NCBI GenBank assembly: GCA_037074615.1
Contig: CM073535.1
Location: forward strand, 12,625,001 to 12,689,000
Source of the DNA: Leucaena leucocephala
Taxonomy: Eukaryota; Streptophyta; Magnoliopsida; Fabales; Fabaceae
Length of the DNA: 64,000 nucleotides
Reading direction: 5' to 3'
A program made the translations under genes and the position numbers. Of the stretch, positions 10,531-22,098 are shown one piece after another; within the stretch, counting starts at the first letter, position 1, and every line of letters begins with the position of its first letter. The notes beneath the pieces were generated by a model. The model saw only the letters and a program-made list of their open reading frames with translations, was not told the origin of the DNA and searched no databases.

Positions 10531-13500
10531 CTCTCGAATACTACTATATTCGGGAGGTTCTATTAATGATTTATCATACTTCTTAGAGCAATCATTTATG
10601 ACTCATTTGAGTATCTAGCGGAATTCTCTAAACATCCGCACGACTTAACTCTCATTCTTATGTCATCATACATTCTTATCATCTTTAATATCTCATCATA
10701 ATACAGAGAGAGGACTTATGTCATCATTCTTTCTTTTGTTGCTCTATTTCTAAATAGGAGCACATAGGAGCATATAAGAGCACATACTCTAACATGCATA
10801 ATGCCTGGCCAACATGCTGCAGGACTACATACTTGCTCATGAATGCAAAGCTCTAACATCGGAGCTCAAGTATTCCTTCTCTTAATATGCATAGCTCTAA
10901 CACTCGGAGCTTGCACAGCTCTATCACATAGAGCTTGTACTGCTCTAACATTCAGAGCTTTAGCATATTTTACAAACATAACATAACATAACATAATGTC
11001 TGGCATTTTATGTAAGGAGTCAAAGCTCTTATTTGCTCTTTCACCTATAACTTAATCATTCAAACATCTTATCCCTTATAAAAAGGGAGCCTCTCTATCT
11101 GTTTATAGAGCTAACTATAAAGCCACTTCATATTGTACTTCTTAACATATCTCTCATAACATAACTCATTACATACTTTTCATAACATATCTCATTTAAT
11201 CTCTTTCATGTCATAAAATGGCATATCTGGCCAAATCTAGCCATATCATAGTCCATCTTTCAAATCCATTTCATTTAGATTTGACATAAGGGTTCTAGTC
11301 TCTTATTATTCATAACCCTTTCTAGCTTTTCATAGCTATTTCTATCATTTTACATAGCTTTGTGCATATATGTCAATTTCTTGTGGCATTCACACTTTTT
11401 TTTTCATCACTTCCCAGGGGGTCAAGCATCATTGGACTACCCTTGCCTAAGCATGCTTAACTGAAATGTGTAGAGAAAAATCTAAAGCACTGGTGCTCAC
11501 AGGCTCTAACCCTGGTACTTCACTATCTTAGACCCACCTAATACTATCTATATTGGGTCTATCTGGCCTTCTAATCTCTTTATCCTCATTTGGAGGATAT
11601 ATTTTCATCCTTATTCCTTGTAATTTTATCGTAAGGATCTCTTTATTCTCATTTGACCCTTTCTCATATCTTCTGAAATATTCCCATAAATCCTTGGAAC
11701 TCAGGATTAACAGCTTTAACTTTGATCACTTAGTTCCTGATACGTGTAAGGAGATTCTGAGTTCAGTCCCTGATAGTAAGAAGGTTATCTAAAACTAGCA
11801 TCATGGGTACTCTCTCTGTTACGAGTTAACCAACTTGTGAAGCTTTTATACCTTAACTTTTCCTTGGTGTTCGTCCTTCTAAAGACATATTGTACTTATG
11901 GATCATTACTTTCTTGCTCTAGGCTTAGTTTACTGTGACCCTCGGGATCTACTGTGATCAACCGTAAGCCTTTCAGGATTTAACTGTGACCCTGTGAGTC
12001 ATACTAGGATCTAACTGCAATCCTCTAGAATTTACTGCGATTCTATTGTACTGTATTCTCATCTCTAGAAGACCTAAACCAACGGACAAAGTTACAAGGT
12101 TGGTCACTTCCATATCGTTGTTAACTCCACAGATAATTCCCCAAAAATGATCATAGAAGCCAATATTATCTATCAGGACTTTACTCATTTCCCTATCACT
12201 CAGGAATTTCTCATATCATTCTCACCTTTTAATCTCATTCTCTATCCCATTGACTATCAAAGTTTGATCATAAATTCTCTTTATATCTTCTGAGAATCAA
12301 GTAGCTAACTTTCTAGTTTAGCACTTTGCTATTGCTTCATCCTATCTAAGTTGAATAATCTAATTGTATGTCGTAGGGCATGGGAGCAACATAACTTTCT
12401 CATCTGATATACTCTACCATGTATGTACTGCGTGAGGGGAGTATTCATTTATCGTAGCATACTCTATCATGCATAATATACAAGGAGATGCAATCATTTA
12501 AACATTCTCTAACATACGTGTCATCATATGACAATTGCAAGTAGATGTAACTTCTCATCATATCTTATGGCAACATAAGCCATATCACTATCATATACAT
12601 CTGCTCAACCATCCCTTATACTCACACTGCAATTAAGCAATGAACTAGGTAGACTTTAAAACATTCTGTCCCTTAATCACCTTAATTACTAGGTCCTGAT
12701 CATTTATTCAGGAACCTGAATCATTTACTTATTTCACTTAGGCTGCCATATTACCCTCTTATTAGGGTATAAACTCAACCCTTTCTTACTTTTTCTTACA
12801 TAAAGAATAGGGAAGTCACTTTACCTTTGAATCGGTGGCTACCTTACTTTCTTTAAACCTCATAAACTTCTTTCTCTTAGCTTACATATATCTTTTTCTA
12901 CTAATCCTCAACCAATTTGTGAGGCAATTATCTTTAGCTTAAATCTCCAGTATCCTATTTATTCATTTAGGAATCAGAGATAGCTTATCATATTAGGCTA
13001 TCTTACTAGGCCATATTCATTCTTATCATAACATTTCTCATCACCTATAAGACTTCCATGTCTCTAAACTAAAGGACTTCTATGTCCTTGACCTCACTGT
13101 AATCTATCTGTAATCAATAACTGAGTCAGTTGTCTTCTTTCAGCTAACTGAGGAAAGGTTGGGCTCACATCTCTATGCTATTCAAACTTTTTAAGTTTTC
13201 CCTTATCCTCCTGGATTACTAACAGCCAAGAAAGTATCTCTTATTAAGCCTCAGGGTTCATATGAATGAACTCGGTTAAGTATCCATCAAAAGAGTTCTC
13301 TTTCCTTAGCTTTAATCCTTAGCCTCATGCTCACCTCTCTCTCTAATTGAGAGGAATGCTTCTCTTAAACTCTCTGAGAAAAACTTCTCAAGTGATCTAA
13401 TCACTCTCCATCTCATATGGAGTAGCTTTTGTGTCTCTCTGTATCTCTTAACTCCTTCTATCCGTCAGTCTCAGTCTAATCTGGACTAGACTATGCTTTC

Positions 13501-13889
13501 TTTCTGGTCTGTCTCTAGATCCTGACCAATTTAGGTCACTTGGATCTTATTCATCACCTAACATTACTATTTATGCTCTCTAGGGTAGAGCATTAGGTTA
13601 CTATCTCTTTGTGATAGAATCCCTCTATCTTGGGAACATTAACTTTCTATCTATTATCCATCACATCTTTAACCTTAGGCCATGTATTAGGTCATTCTTA
13701 GGCAAGTCTCATTCTAACTTCTCATTATCCTTTTCTATAAAGACTAGCTGCACAAAGTCTTTCGTACTATAGATCAACTCCTGATTATCATACGGAGGAT
13801 CTACTGCTGAACCTCTTCTTAAACTGATATTCTGTATCTTAGTGCTTCGTACTGCTTAACTTGTCTATACTCTGTACTAAACCTCTAAC

Positions 13890-14698
13890 TGATACACTTC
13901 AGTAAGGTTAACATCTTTAGTCTTATGACACTTGACTTACTATCATCTCATACCAATCCTCTAAAGTATATTAGGTTAATGCCCTCTACTGGATCTTTGT
14001 TTATCATTCCTGCTATGGCATTAAGGAACTGTAAATAACTAACTGTTCTTAATCTCTACATCTATCCATCCCTTGACCTAGACTGAGTAATTCACTCTTC
14101 ACAGCTTTCTTCAGACCATATGGTCAACACTAACTGTCTTTAGCAAAGAAGGATGGAGTTAACTAGAACCAGGAACATCACACTAATCTTTCTCTATAAA
14201 GTCACATATTCTTGGACTTTAGAAATGGATAGGGTCTGTCATAAACTCTGACTGGATATCTGAATTAGGGGACTGTGGTATCTTACTCATAGTAACTCTA
14301 TCCTCAAACTCTGGTAGAGGATGAATAATATCTAGTCTACCCATAATCCAGTACCAGTACTCAACTTCCTCAGCCGTAATCTGTCCTCTAATTGGAGGAA
14401 TATAACTTACATCAGGGTTAGAGGGCACTCCAATGTACTCATACTGTGTAGAGTCACTAGACCTAACATCAACTGGTGCATATTAGGCTTTAGGCTGTAT
14501 CTCTACATGACCTCTAGACTACAGATTTGAGTCTACAGAAACATCTATGGGATATTCTACTGTAGACTTTCCTAACTGATCCCCTAAACTTTCCTCTGAA
14601 TTTTCTTCATTGTCTGAAGGATGATCTTCATATATCATTACTAGTCTGGAGTCTCCCTTATTGACTGAAGCCTCTGACTTAACTTTATGAAATCCCAT
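13890..14698 (-). pseudogene. Unrecognised gag-position ORF of element A, degenerate
   Basis: The ATG on the minus strand is at 14698, 160 nt inside the primer site, and starts MGFHKV as in element C. The open piece 14428-14219 carries EYWYWIMGRLDI followed by an acidic PLPEFEDR stretch. Further left the frame is broken by several stops. The same protein is seen in pieces in B (15970-16296) and C (30450-31360). I do not recognise the family: no zinc knuckle, protease or polymerase motif is visible. Position directly after the primer site suggests a gag-like role, which is inference only. Confidence 0.5.
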
Positions 14699-14857
14699 AT
14701 TTACTCTTACAATTTTTGCTTAATTAAGCAAGGCTAACTATCTCAATATATACCCTAACTTAACAAAACATTTACTATTTAGGGTTAGGGTCTGGGAATA
14801 ATCTCATATTAGTCCATAAATAATCTGTTCAGAGTATTTCCTAAACCATAATCCTTT

Positions 14858-14869
14858 GCTCTGATACCA
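14858..14869 (-). other. Primer binding site (initiator tRNA-Met type) of element A
   Basis: On the minus strand it reads TGGTATCAGAGC, the standard plant LTR-retrotransposon primer site, 3 bases after the LTR end. The identical site lies at 31488-31499 in element C. Confidence 0.85.
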
Positions 14870-14872
14870 AAA

Positions 14873-15969
14873 CATAAGATCCTTACTTTCATACGACTTA
14901 GGGACCATTCAGTAGCGTTTAGAACCACTTACAAGACCTTGGAAGTCCATTAGCCAAATCTGGAATTTTACTCTTTCTTGGGTTACTGTTAATATGGTAT
15001 TCCAGATTATGCAACGAACTTCAAAAAATCATAACTAATTCTATAAATTTCACCCCTAAGGGCATAATTGTCATTTCACCCCTCTTTACACTACCTTAGG
15101 GCATATATTGGCTCTAACTAATCATAGTTATACTATGTCCCACATTTTTTGCCTATCCAAAATGACCAAAATGACCTCCATCTAACACTGGTACAGTATA
15201 AGCATCCAGGGGCACTTTTGTAACTTCGCACTTTTCCTGGACTGCTCTGGACTCTTGCCCACATAACTGTTTCACTACTTTGTTGGGCTCATTATGGAGC
15301 CATTTGGGCCTTGGTATGGGCTCATTTTCCTCATTACCTTTATGGCACAAATCCCAATAAATCTCACCTGATCCTATTTATCGAGTATTTTATTTCACCG
15401 TGAAATCCCGTAAGACTTCTACAAGATTCCTTTTCTGATTCTGTCAATTTTATAAATTCTTAAATTAAGTATAGGAATTTCCTATAAAGTTTCATCTGAT
15501 TCTGCTGCTGAAAAATACTGTAATAACTCTTCTGACTTCATAAATTTATATCAATTAATCGGGACCTTAAATCAAAATTATGTGTTGCATTAAACTGACC
15601 GGAATAATTTTGTCTATCTACTGGTAAAATTTGGGTCTTATTTGATTCTGGGTATTTTTGGCCTGTTTTGACTTAATTTTTTCATAATTATATTTAGGTC
15701 CTTAAACTTTTGAATAATTGCACTTTGGCCCCTGAACTTTTAGCTATTTGCATTTTAGCCCCTTAACTTTTGAAAATTACACTTAAGGGCCCAACTTTTA
15801 TTTCTACCTTCACTTTTTGCCTTCAACCTTTTCTAATTTTTGTTTTAGTCCTTCTCTTTCTTCAGGACTCATTTAACCTTTATCATTACTTCTTATCTTC
15901 GTCATAATCCTTTCCAAACCTCTTTCCACTATCAGTACTATACGGATAGGGAAAAATTAGGATATGACA
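14873..15969 (-). mobile_element. 5' LTR of element A (short form)
   Basis: On the minus strand it starts TGTCATATCC at 15969 and ends GGATCTTATG at 14873, 1097 bp. It is related to the 3.1-3.5 kb LTRs elsewhere but lacks their central part, including the TATA box region. It carries diverged 30-bp repeats of the 'ggtccttaaacttttgaat' type at 15700-15780. Directly right of it, element B begins in the middle of the gag-position ORF, as if A had inserted there. Confidence 0.75.
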
Positions 15970-16296
15970 CCTAGTCCTAGTCAACTCCTGGCTTCTTTGT
16001 TAAAGAGAGATAATGCTGACTGTATCAGTCTCAAGAAAGCTGTGGAAAGTAAATTACTCAGTTTAAGTCAGGGGATGGATAGAAGTAGAAATCAAGAGCA
16101 GTTAGTTTACCTACAGTTCCTCAATGCCGTAGCAAGGATGATGAACAAATACACAGTGGAGGGCCTTAACCTAAATCAAATTTATACTATAGAGGATTGG
16201 CATGAGATGGTAGTGAGTCAAGTACTATCATATACCCTTACATGGCATATAGAGCTAAGCGAGTATCTAGCAAGGGATCCACTAACTGATATATAG
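15970..16296 (+). pseudogene. Partial gag-position ORF of element B
   Basis: This is an open stretch of about 109 codons continuing the protein of elements A and C: DNADCISLKKAVESKLLS, QGMDRSRNQEQLVYLQFLNA, then EDWHEMVVSQVLSYT, ending at a stop at 16296. Compared with C, the N-terminal half is missing because element A's LTR ends at 15969. This C-terminal half is the best preserved of the three copies. The family is not recognised. It looks alpha-helical and soluble, with no signal peptide or membrane segment. Confidence 0.5.
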
Positions 16297-17483
16297 GAAT
16301 GGCATTTCTGTATGCAAAAGTATGTGCAATCTATGATTTCTTAGAAAGAAATGTAGAAATAGATGAGGGGTAATGTAAATATGTAAAGTGTAAAGTAAAG
16401 TAATTACTCATATGTATAGTAGTTATAATGTACCACGAATATGTAATTGACATGTATGTGATATATGTACAAATGTTATGGCAACATGAAATATAATTAT
16501 TGGTTGAACATTTATGTGAATATGTTCCCCATTGAAATGTGATTATGATGTATAGACATAAATGAGTCTTAATTGACTCTAAAGATGCTAACCTCACTAA
16601 TGGTTATCAGTTAGAGGTTTAGCACAGAGTGCAGGCAAGCTAAATAGTATGGTGCATTAAGATACAGAAAATTAGTTAAAGAAAAGGTTTAGAAATAGAT
16701 CCTCCGTATGATCATCAGGAGTTGATCTATATTACGAAACACTTTGTGCAGTTAGTCTTTATTGAGCATAATAATAGGAAGTTAGAATGAGACTTGCCTA
16801 AGAATGATCTAATACATGGCTTAAAGATAAAGACGTGATGGCTAATAGATAGAAGGTTAATGTTTCTAAAGCAGAGGGATTCTATCACGAAGAGATAGTA
16901 ACATAACGATCTGCCCTAGAGAACATGAATAGTAATGCTAGGTGATGAATGAGATCCAAATGACTAAAATTAGTCAAGATCTAAAGACAGACCAGGAGGA
17001 AACACAATCCAGTCAAGAGCAGACTAAGACTAGCAGACAGAAAGAGTTAAAAGATAGTAGAGAGATACAGAAGTTACTCCATACAAGATGGAAAGTGATT
17101 TGCTCACTTGAGAAGTTTTCTCGAAGAAGTTTAAAAGAAGCATTCCTTTTAATTAAATAGAGGTGAGTGTAAGGCTAAGAGTTAGAGCAAAGGAAAGAGA
17201 AACTCTTTGATAAATACTTAGCTAAGTTCATCCACATGAACGTTGAGGTGTAATAGGAGATATTCTCTCGCCTGTTAGTAATCCAAGAGGATAAGGGAAA
17301 ACTTAAAAGTATAAATGGCATAAAGAACAAGCCCTTCCTCAATTAGCTGAAAGGAAATAGCTAACTCAGTTATGGATTACCGCTAGATTATAGTAAGGCC
17401 AAGGACACAGAAGTCCTTCAGGTTAGAGACATAGAAGTCTTACAGGCGATGATAAATGTTATGATAAGAATGAATATGGCCTA

Positions 17484-19165
17484 GTAAGTGAAAGGAATTG
17501 GAAGACACGCAGCGGAAATTAATTTAAAAATTTTTCCATTCCTTGCCAGGATCTACCGTATGTGTTTAAGTCAAGTGGGAAGAAGTATTACCCTCAGTGT
17601 TCCTCGGTGACTTCCACAGCTTCTGGTCACGACGTTCACATCTTTTCTCCGCAGCTCGTGCTCCCTTTCTGATCGCAAGAAGTCGACGACTCAGGTCGGC
17701 TTCCTCTACTGGTATCCACACGAATAGCGTTCTAACCATGAACGATGTGCTAGCGTCTCTTGTCCCTCCAGGGCTTTCTCAAGAATTTATCCTCTCTGTC
17801 TCTATTTTGGCAGTTTCTTATCTGCAAACCTTTTGCAGATTCCCCTTCGTTCTTTCTGTGTTCTCTGTGTGTCTTTTTAAAACACAGCTCCTAAAATCAG
17901 AGATATAGGATGCTATGCGTTTTTCTCTCTACCGAATTGGATTTTGAAGTTAATCTTATGTTAATTCTGAATTTAATACAATATCATATATTGTATAATT
18001 TTATAAGAAACTAATTAAATAAATAATATTAAATCCGTCCCACAGATTTAATTACCTATTTATTTAACTTTAAATAAAGATGAGACTGAACTATATTTGA
18101 TTTATTCTCATAAATCAAATTTGAGATATCCTATCAATTTGAATTTCAAATTCAAACGTGATAGAGATTATAAATTAAATCTCATATATCTCTTATATAT
18201 AATATATATATATACGAATTTATATATATGAATATAAATATAAATAAATATATACATCCACCCTGGATCTTTCATTGAATATGGACATGTCTTAGATTCA
18301 ATGAATCTGGACATCATAGCTCGTGTTGGGCTATTTTGTGTGCGACCCTGTAGGCCCATATGAAATTGGCAGTGGGGCATTTGTTATACTGGCCCACAAG
18401 TCGTAAGCGGTCTCTAGCAAGACATAATGACTACCCAAATTATATGAGGATTGCTAAACGATATAACCTTTTATACAACCATATCATGTCCCTTTTGTCA
18501 CGCGATATTTTGATCATAGTTGAGGCATGGATAATGTCATCCTCCTATTCCTGACCGTTACTTTCTCAATCCCTGAGTAGTCTAACTGTAGAAATGGAAC
18601 TACCTTTCCATTACAGAATTGCCATATATTTCTCAGACTCACTCATCGAGGGGCCCAGTAATATTTCTCTACGAATGTGAGGGACAAATTCCATCTTGAC
18701 CATTCACATTCCTCCGCATGAAAAACCACTAAACCTGAACATAGTCTTTATGATCACTCGATCAAAAGTGACTTTTGACTAGGTCAAAGCTGAGCATTTG
18801 TCATGTAGGAATCCATGATGATCTTAGGTCAAATGGCATATTGACATGGTTTGTATATGAGAGAAACTTATGACGTTACCTATGCAGTTCTCTCATAGCG
18901 AGTCGGTCCAACACCTTGTACTCTTACATGTGCCTATGACTCTGATTTATATCTCTATATATCTTCAAAGTCATACTGGTCTTATTTCATCTGTGCTCCC
19001 GCATAGATGACCGACCAGGGACATTTAGGATAAGATCATGAATTATCCAAGGATGGTCATCATAGTAAACATGCAAATAATATGATAACACAATTAATAA
19101 ATTCATAAATCAATAATGTTCATAAGACAATGATTGGCCCCTAGGGCACGATTTCCAACAGTAAG
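17484..19165 (-). mobile_element. Solo LTR J2 with GTAAG target duplication
   Basis: An insertion of 1672 bp (17489-19160) is flanked by GTAAG at 17484-17488 and 19161-19165. On the minus strand it starts TGTTGGAAATCGTGCCC and ends ATTCCTTTCA, so it has canonical TG...CA ends and defines the family boundaries. It has only about one unit of the 90-bp repeat (18105-18190), against two in J1 and three in J3. It is nested in element B. The open frame at 17597-17908 is conserved LTR sequence, not a gene. Confidence 0.85.
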
Positions 19166-20329
19166 ATAGCCACAGATTCAAAGATAAAGTGACTCCCCTA
19201 TTCTTATGTAAGAAAGAGTAAAGAAGGGTTGAGTCTATACCTTAATAAGAGGGTGATATGGCAGCCTAAGTGAAACAAGTAAATGATTGAGGATCCTGAA
19301 TAAATGATCAGGACCTAGTGATTAAGGTGATTAAGGGATAGAATACTTTAAAGTCTACCTAGTTAATTGTTTAATTGTAATGAGTATAAGGGATGGTTGA
19401 GCAAATTATGTATTAGTGATATGGCTTATGTTGCCATAAGTTATGATGAGAAGTTACATCTCCTTGCAGTTGTCATATGATGACACGCATGTTAGAGAAT
19501 GCTTAAATGATTGCATCTCTTTGCATATTATACATGTTGAGTATGCTATGATGAATGAATACTCCCATTTACATTACATGCAGGGTAGAGTAGATATGAT
19601 GAGAAAGTTTTGAAAAATTTATTGCTCCTATATCCTACGACATGCAATTAAATAATTTAACCTGATCATGATAGAGCAATAGAAAAGTGATGAACAAAAT
19701 AGTTAGCCAGTTAATTCCCAAAGAATGGAATGAGAATTTATGATCAGATAATGATAGTCAATGGGATAGAGAATGAGATTAAAGATGAAAGATTAATAGT
19801 GAATTTATAGATAAATGATTATAGTACTCAGGACATATCCCTTTAGTAGGGATAAGATATATGAATGATGTGCTATGAATATGAAATGAAATAAGATACA
19901 GTTATGAAAGATGATGCGGGTCTAAGAATGAGCAGTTTATAAGTAATATAAGTTAATGTTTTTGCAATAGAGCTAAATTTCTCTTATTATGGAGTAAGAT
20001 TGCTTTTTGAAATAAAGCCAAAAAATGGGATAGTATAACTCATATAGAGTAAGGTCCCTCTGATGAGATAGATAGATAATGATAAATATGTGCATGGTAG
20101 AGCTTATGTAGCTCTTTGTAGTAATGGATATAGTAAAGTTATAAAAAATGAGAATGATATGAGAAATTACTGAGTGATAGAGGAAATGAGTAAAGTCCTA
20201 ATAGATAATATTGGCTTCTGTGATCATTTTTGGGGAATTATCTGTTGAGTTAACAATTTTGTAGAAGTGACTAACCTTGTAACTTTGTACGTTGGTTTAA
20301 ATCTTCCAGAGGTGAGAATACAGTACAAC

Positions 20330-20460
20330 AAAATCGCAATAGATTCCAGAGGATTGCAGTTAGATCCTAGTATGGCTCTCAGAGAACATAATTCTAGGGT
20401 CACAGTTAGATCCTAAAGAGGCTTACGGTTGATTGTAGTAGATCCCGAAGGTCACAGCAG
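20330..20460 (-). repeat. Degenerate GGATYTAACTGYRAYCC repeats in element B
   Basis: On the minus strand about four copies of a 17-nt motif recur at 30-40 bp intervals. The same array occurs on the plus strand at 11932-12046 in element A, so it predates the separation of the copies. Confidence 0.5.
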
Positions 20461-22083
20461 ACCTAGCCTAGAGAAAGAAAGTATTGAGCCATAAGTACAG
20501 TATGTCTTTGGAAGGACGAATACCAAGGAAAAGTTAAGGTATAGAAGCTTCACAAGTTGGTTAACTCATAATAGAGAGAGTACCCATTATGCTTGTTTCA
20601 GATAGCCTTATTACTATCAGGGACTGAAGTCAGAATATTCCTATATGGAATAGGAACTAAGTGATCAAAGTTAAAGTTGTTAATCATGATTACCAAGGAT
20701 TTATGAGAATATCTCATAAGATATGAGAAGAGGTCAAATGTGAATAAAGAGATCCCTATGATGAGATTACAAAGAATAAGAATGAGAGACAATTTATCTT
20801 TTAGATGAAAATAAAGAGAATAGAAGGACAGATAGACTTGAGAGATAGTATAAGATGAATCTAAGATAGTAAAGTACCAGGATTGGAACCTGTTAGTACT
20901 AGTGCTTCAAATTTTTATCTGCATATTTCAGTTAAGTGTGCTCAGGCAAGAGTAGCCCAATGATGGGTGACCCCCTAGAAAGTGATAGAAAAAGGTAGAA
21001 ATGCCATAGAAATTGGCATATATGCACAAAGCTATGTAAAATGATAGAAAGAGCTATGAAAAGCTATAAAGGGTTATGAATAGTAAGAGACTAGAACCCT
21101 TATGTCAAGTCCAAATGAAATGGATTTGAAAGATGGACTGTGATATAGCCAGATTTGGCCAGATATGCCATGTTATGGCATGAAAGATAAGAAATAAGAA
21201 ATGCTATGAAGAGTACATAATGAAATATGTATTGAGAAATATGATATGAAGTAGTTTTATAGGTAGCCTTGTAAACAGATTAAAAGGCTCTATTTTTTAA
21301 AGGGATAAGATGTTTGAATGATAAGTTACAGATGAAGGAGCAAGTGAGAGCTTTCACTCCTTGCATGAAATGCCAGGCATTATGTTATATTTATAGAATA
21401 TGCTAAAGCTTTGAATGTTAGAGCAGTGCAAGCTCTGAGTGTTAGTGCTATGCATATTAAGAAAAGGAATGCTTGAGCTCTGATGTTAGAGCTTCGCATT
21501 CATGGGCAGGTATGTAGTCCTGTAATATATTGGCCAGGCATTATGCATGTTAGAGTATGTGCTCCTATATGCTCCTATGTGCTCCTATTTAGTAGTGAAG
21601 CAACGAAAGAAAGAATGATGACATAAGTCCTCTTTCTGTATTATGATAAGTTATTAAAAATAATAAGAAATATGATTATATGAAAATAAGAGATAAAGTG
21701 TTATGGAATAAGAGATAAGAGAATTTTGCTAGATACTCAGATGAGTAATATGTGATTGCACTAAGAAGTTTGATGAGTAGTTGACATAAGCTTCATAGTG
21801 TAGTAGTATACGAGAAAATATGATATGAAAGAAATGGACACTACTCACAAGTTTAGTATGTTGAGAAATCCATATATAGATAGATGCATAGCAAGTAAGT
21901 AATAGAATGAAGTAGAATTCAACTCTAAGTGAGTTGATTCAGAACAAAAGAATGATCATAGTAATGATATAAAGATTTACGGATATGAAAAATACTCTGC
22001 TAATATGTCAAAATAGAAGGTAAGAGATAGATACCCCAATCCTTGATTAAAGTGCTAAGTAAATTTCGAGGACGAAATTTATT

Positions 22084-22098
22084 TTAAGGGGGTAGAAA
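22084..22098 (+). other. Polypurine tract of element B
   Basis: TTAAGGGGGTAGAAA immediately precedes the LTR start TGTCATATCC. It follows AATTTCGAGGACGAAATTTA, typical of plant chromovirus 3' ends. Confidence 0.8.

Larger units (their letters stand above)
10531..14872 (-). mobile_element. Internal region of pol-less retrotransposon A
   Basis: Read on the minus strand, this is the same sequence as element B (15970 to about 21800, plus strand). Shared landmarks include the 'gctcctatgtgctcctattt' run (10750-10780 here, 21560-21590 in B) and the repeats at 11930-12046. It begins after the primer site at 14858-14869 and holds one gag-position ORF (remnant 13890-14698); nothing resembling protease, reverse transcriptase, RNase H or integrase was recognised. 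It is truncated at about 10530 against Copia repeat DNA. I read it as a large non-autonomous element. Confidence 0.65.
15970..22098 (+). mobile_element. Internal region of pol-less retrotransposon B
   Basis: It holds the partial gag-position ORF, then about 4 kb without a recognisable protein, and ends in the sequence AATTTCGAGGACGAAATTTA and a polypurine tract before the 3' LTR. The same pre-LTR sequence occurs in the Tekay-like element F (minus strand, 62005-62040), which suggests that B uses the proteins of that family. Solo LTR J2 (17489-19160) is nested in it, leaving about 4.45 kb of internal DNA. The 5' end is lost at the junction with element A. Confidence 0.65.

Noticed and set aside
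11553..11792. Open frame antisense to element A, with a similar antisense frame in B (20792-20598)
   Set aside because: The protein similarity follows from the DNA similarity of the two copies; no recognisable domain, and it lies in non-coding internal DNA.
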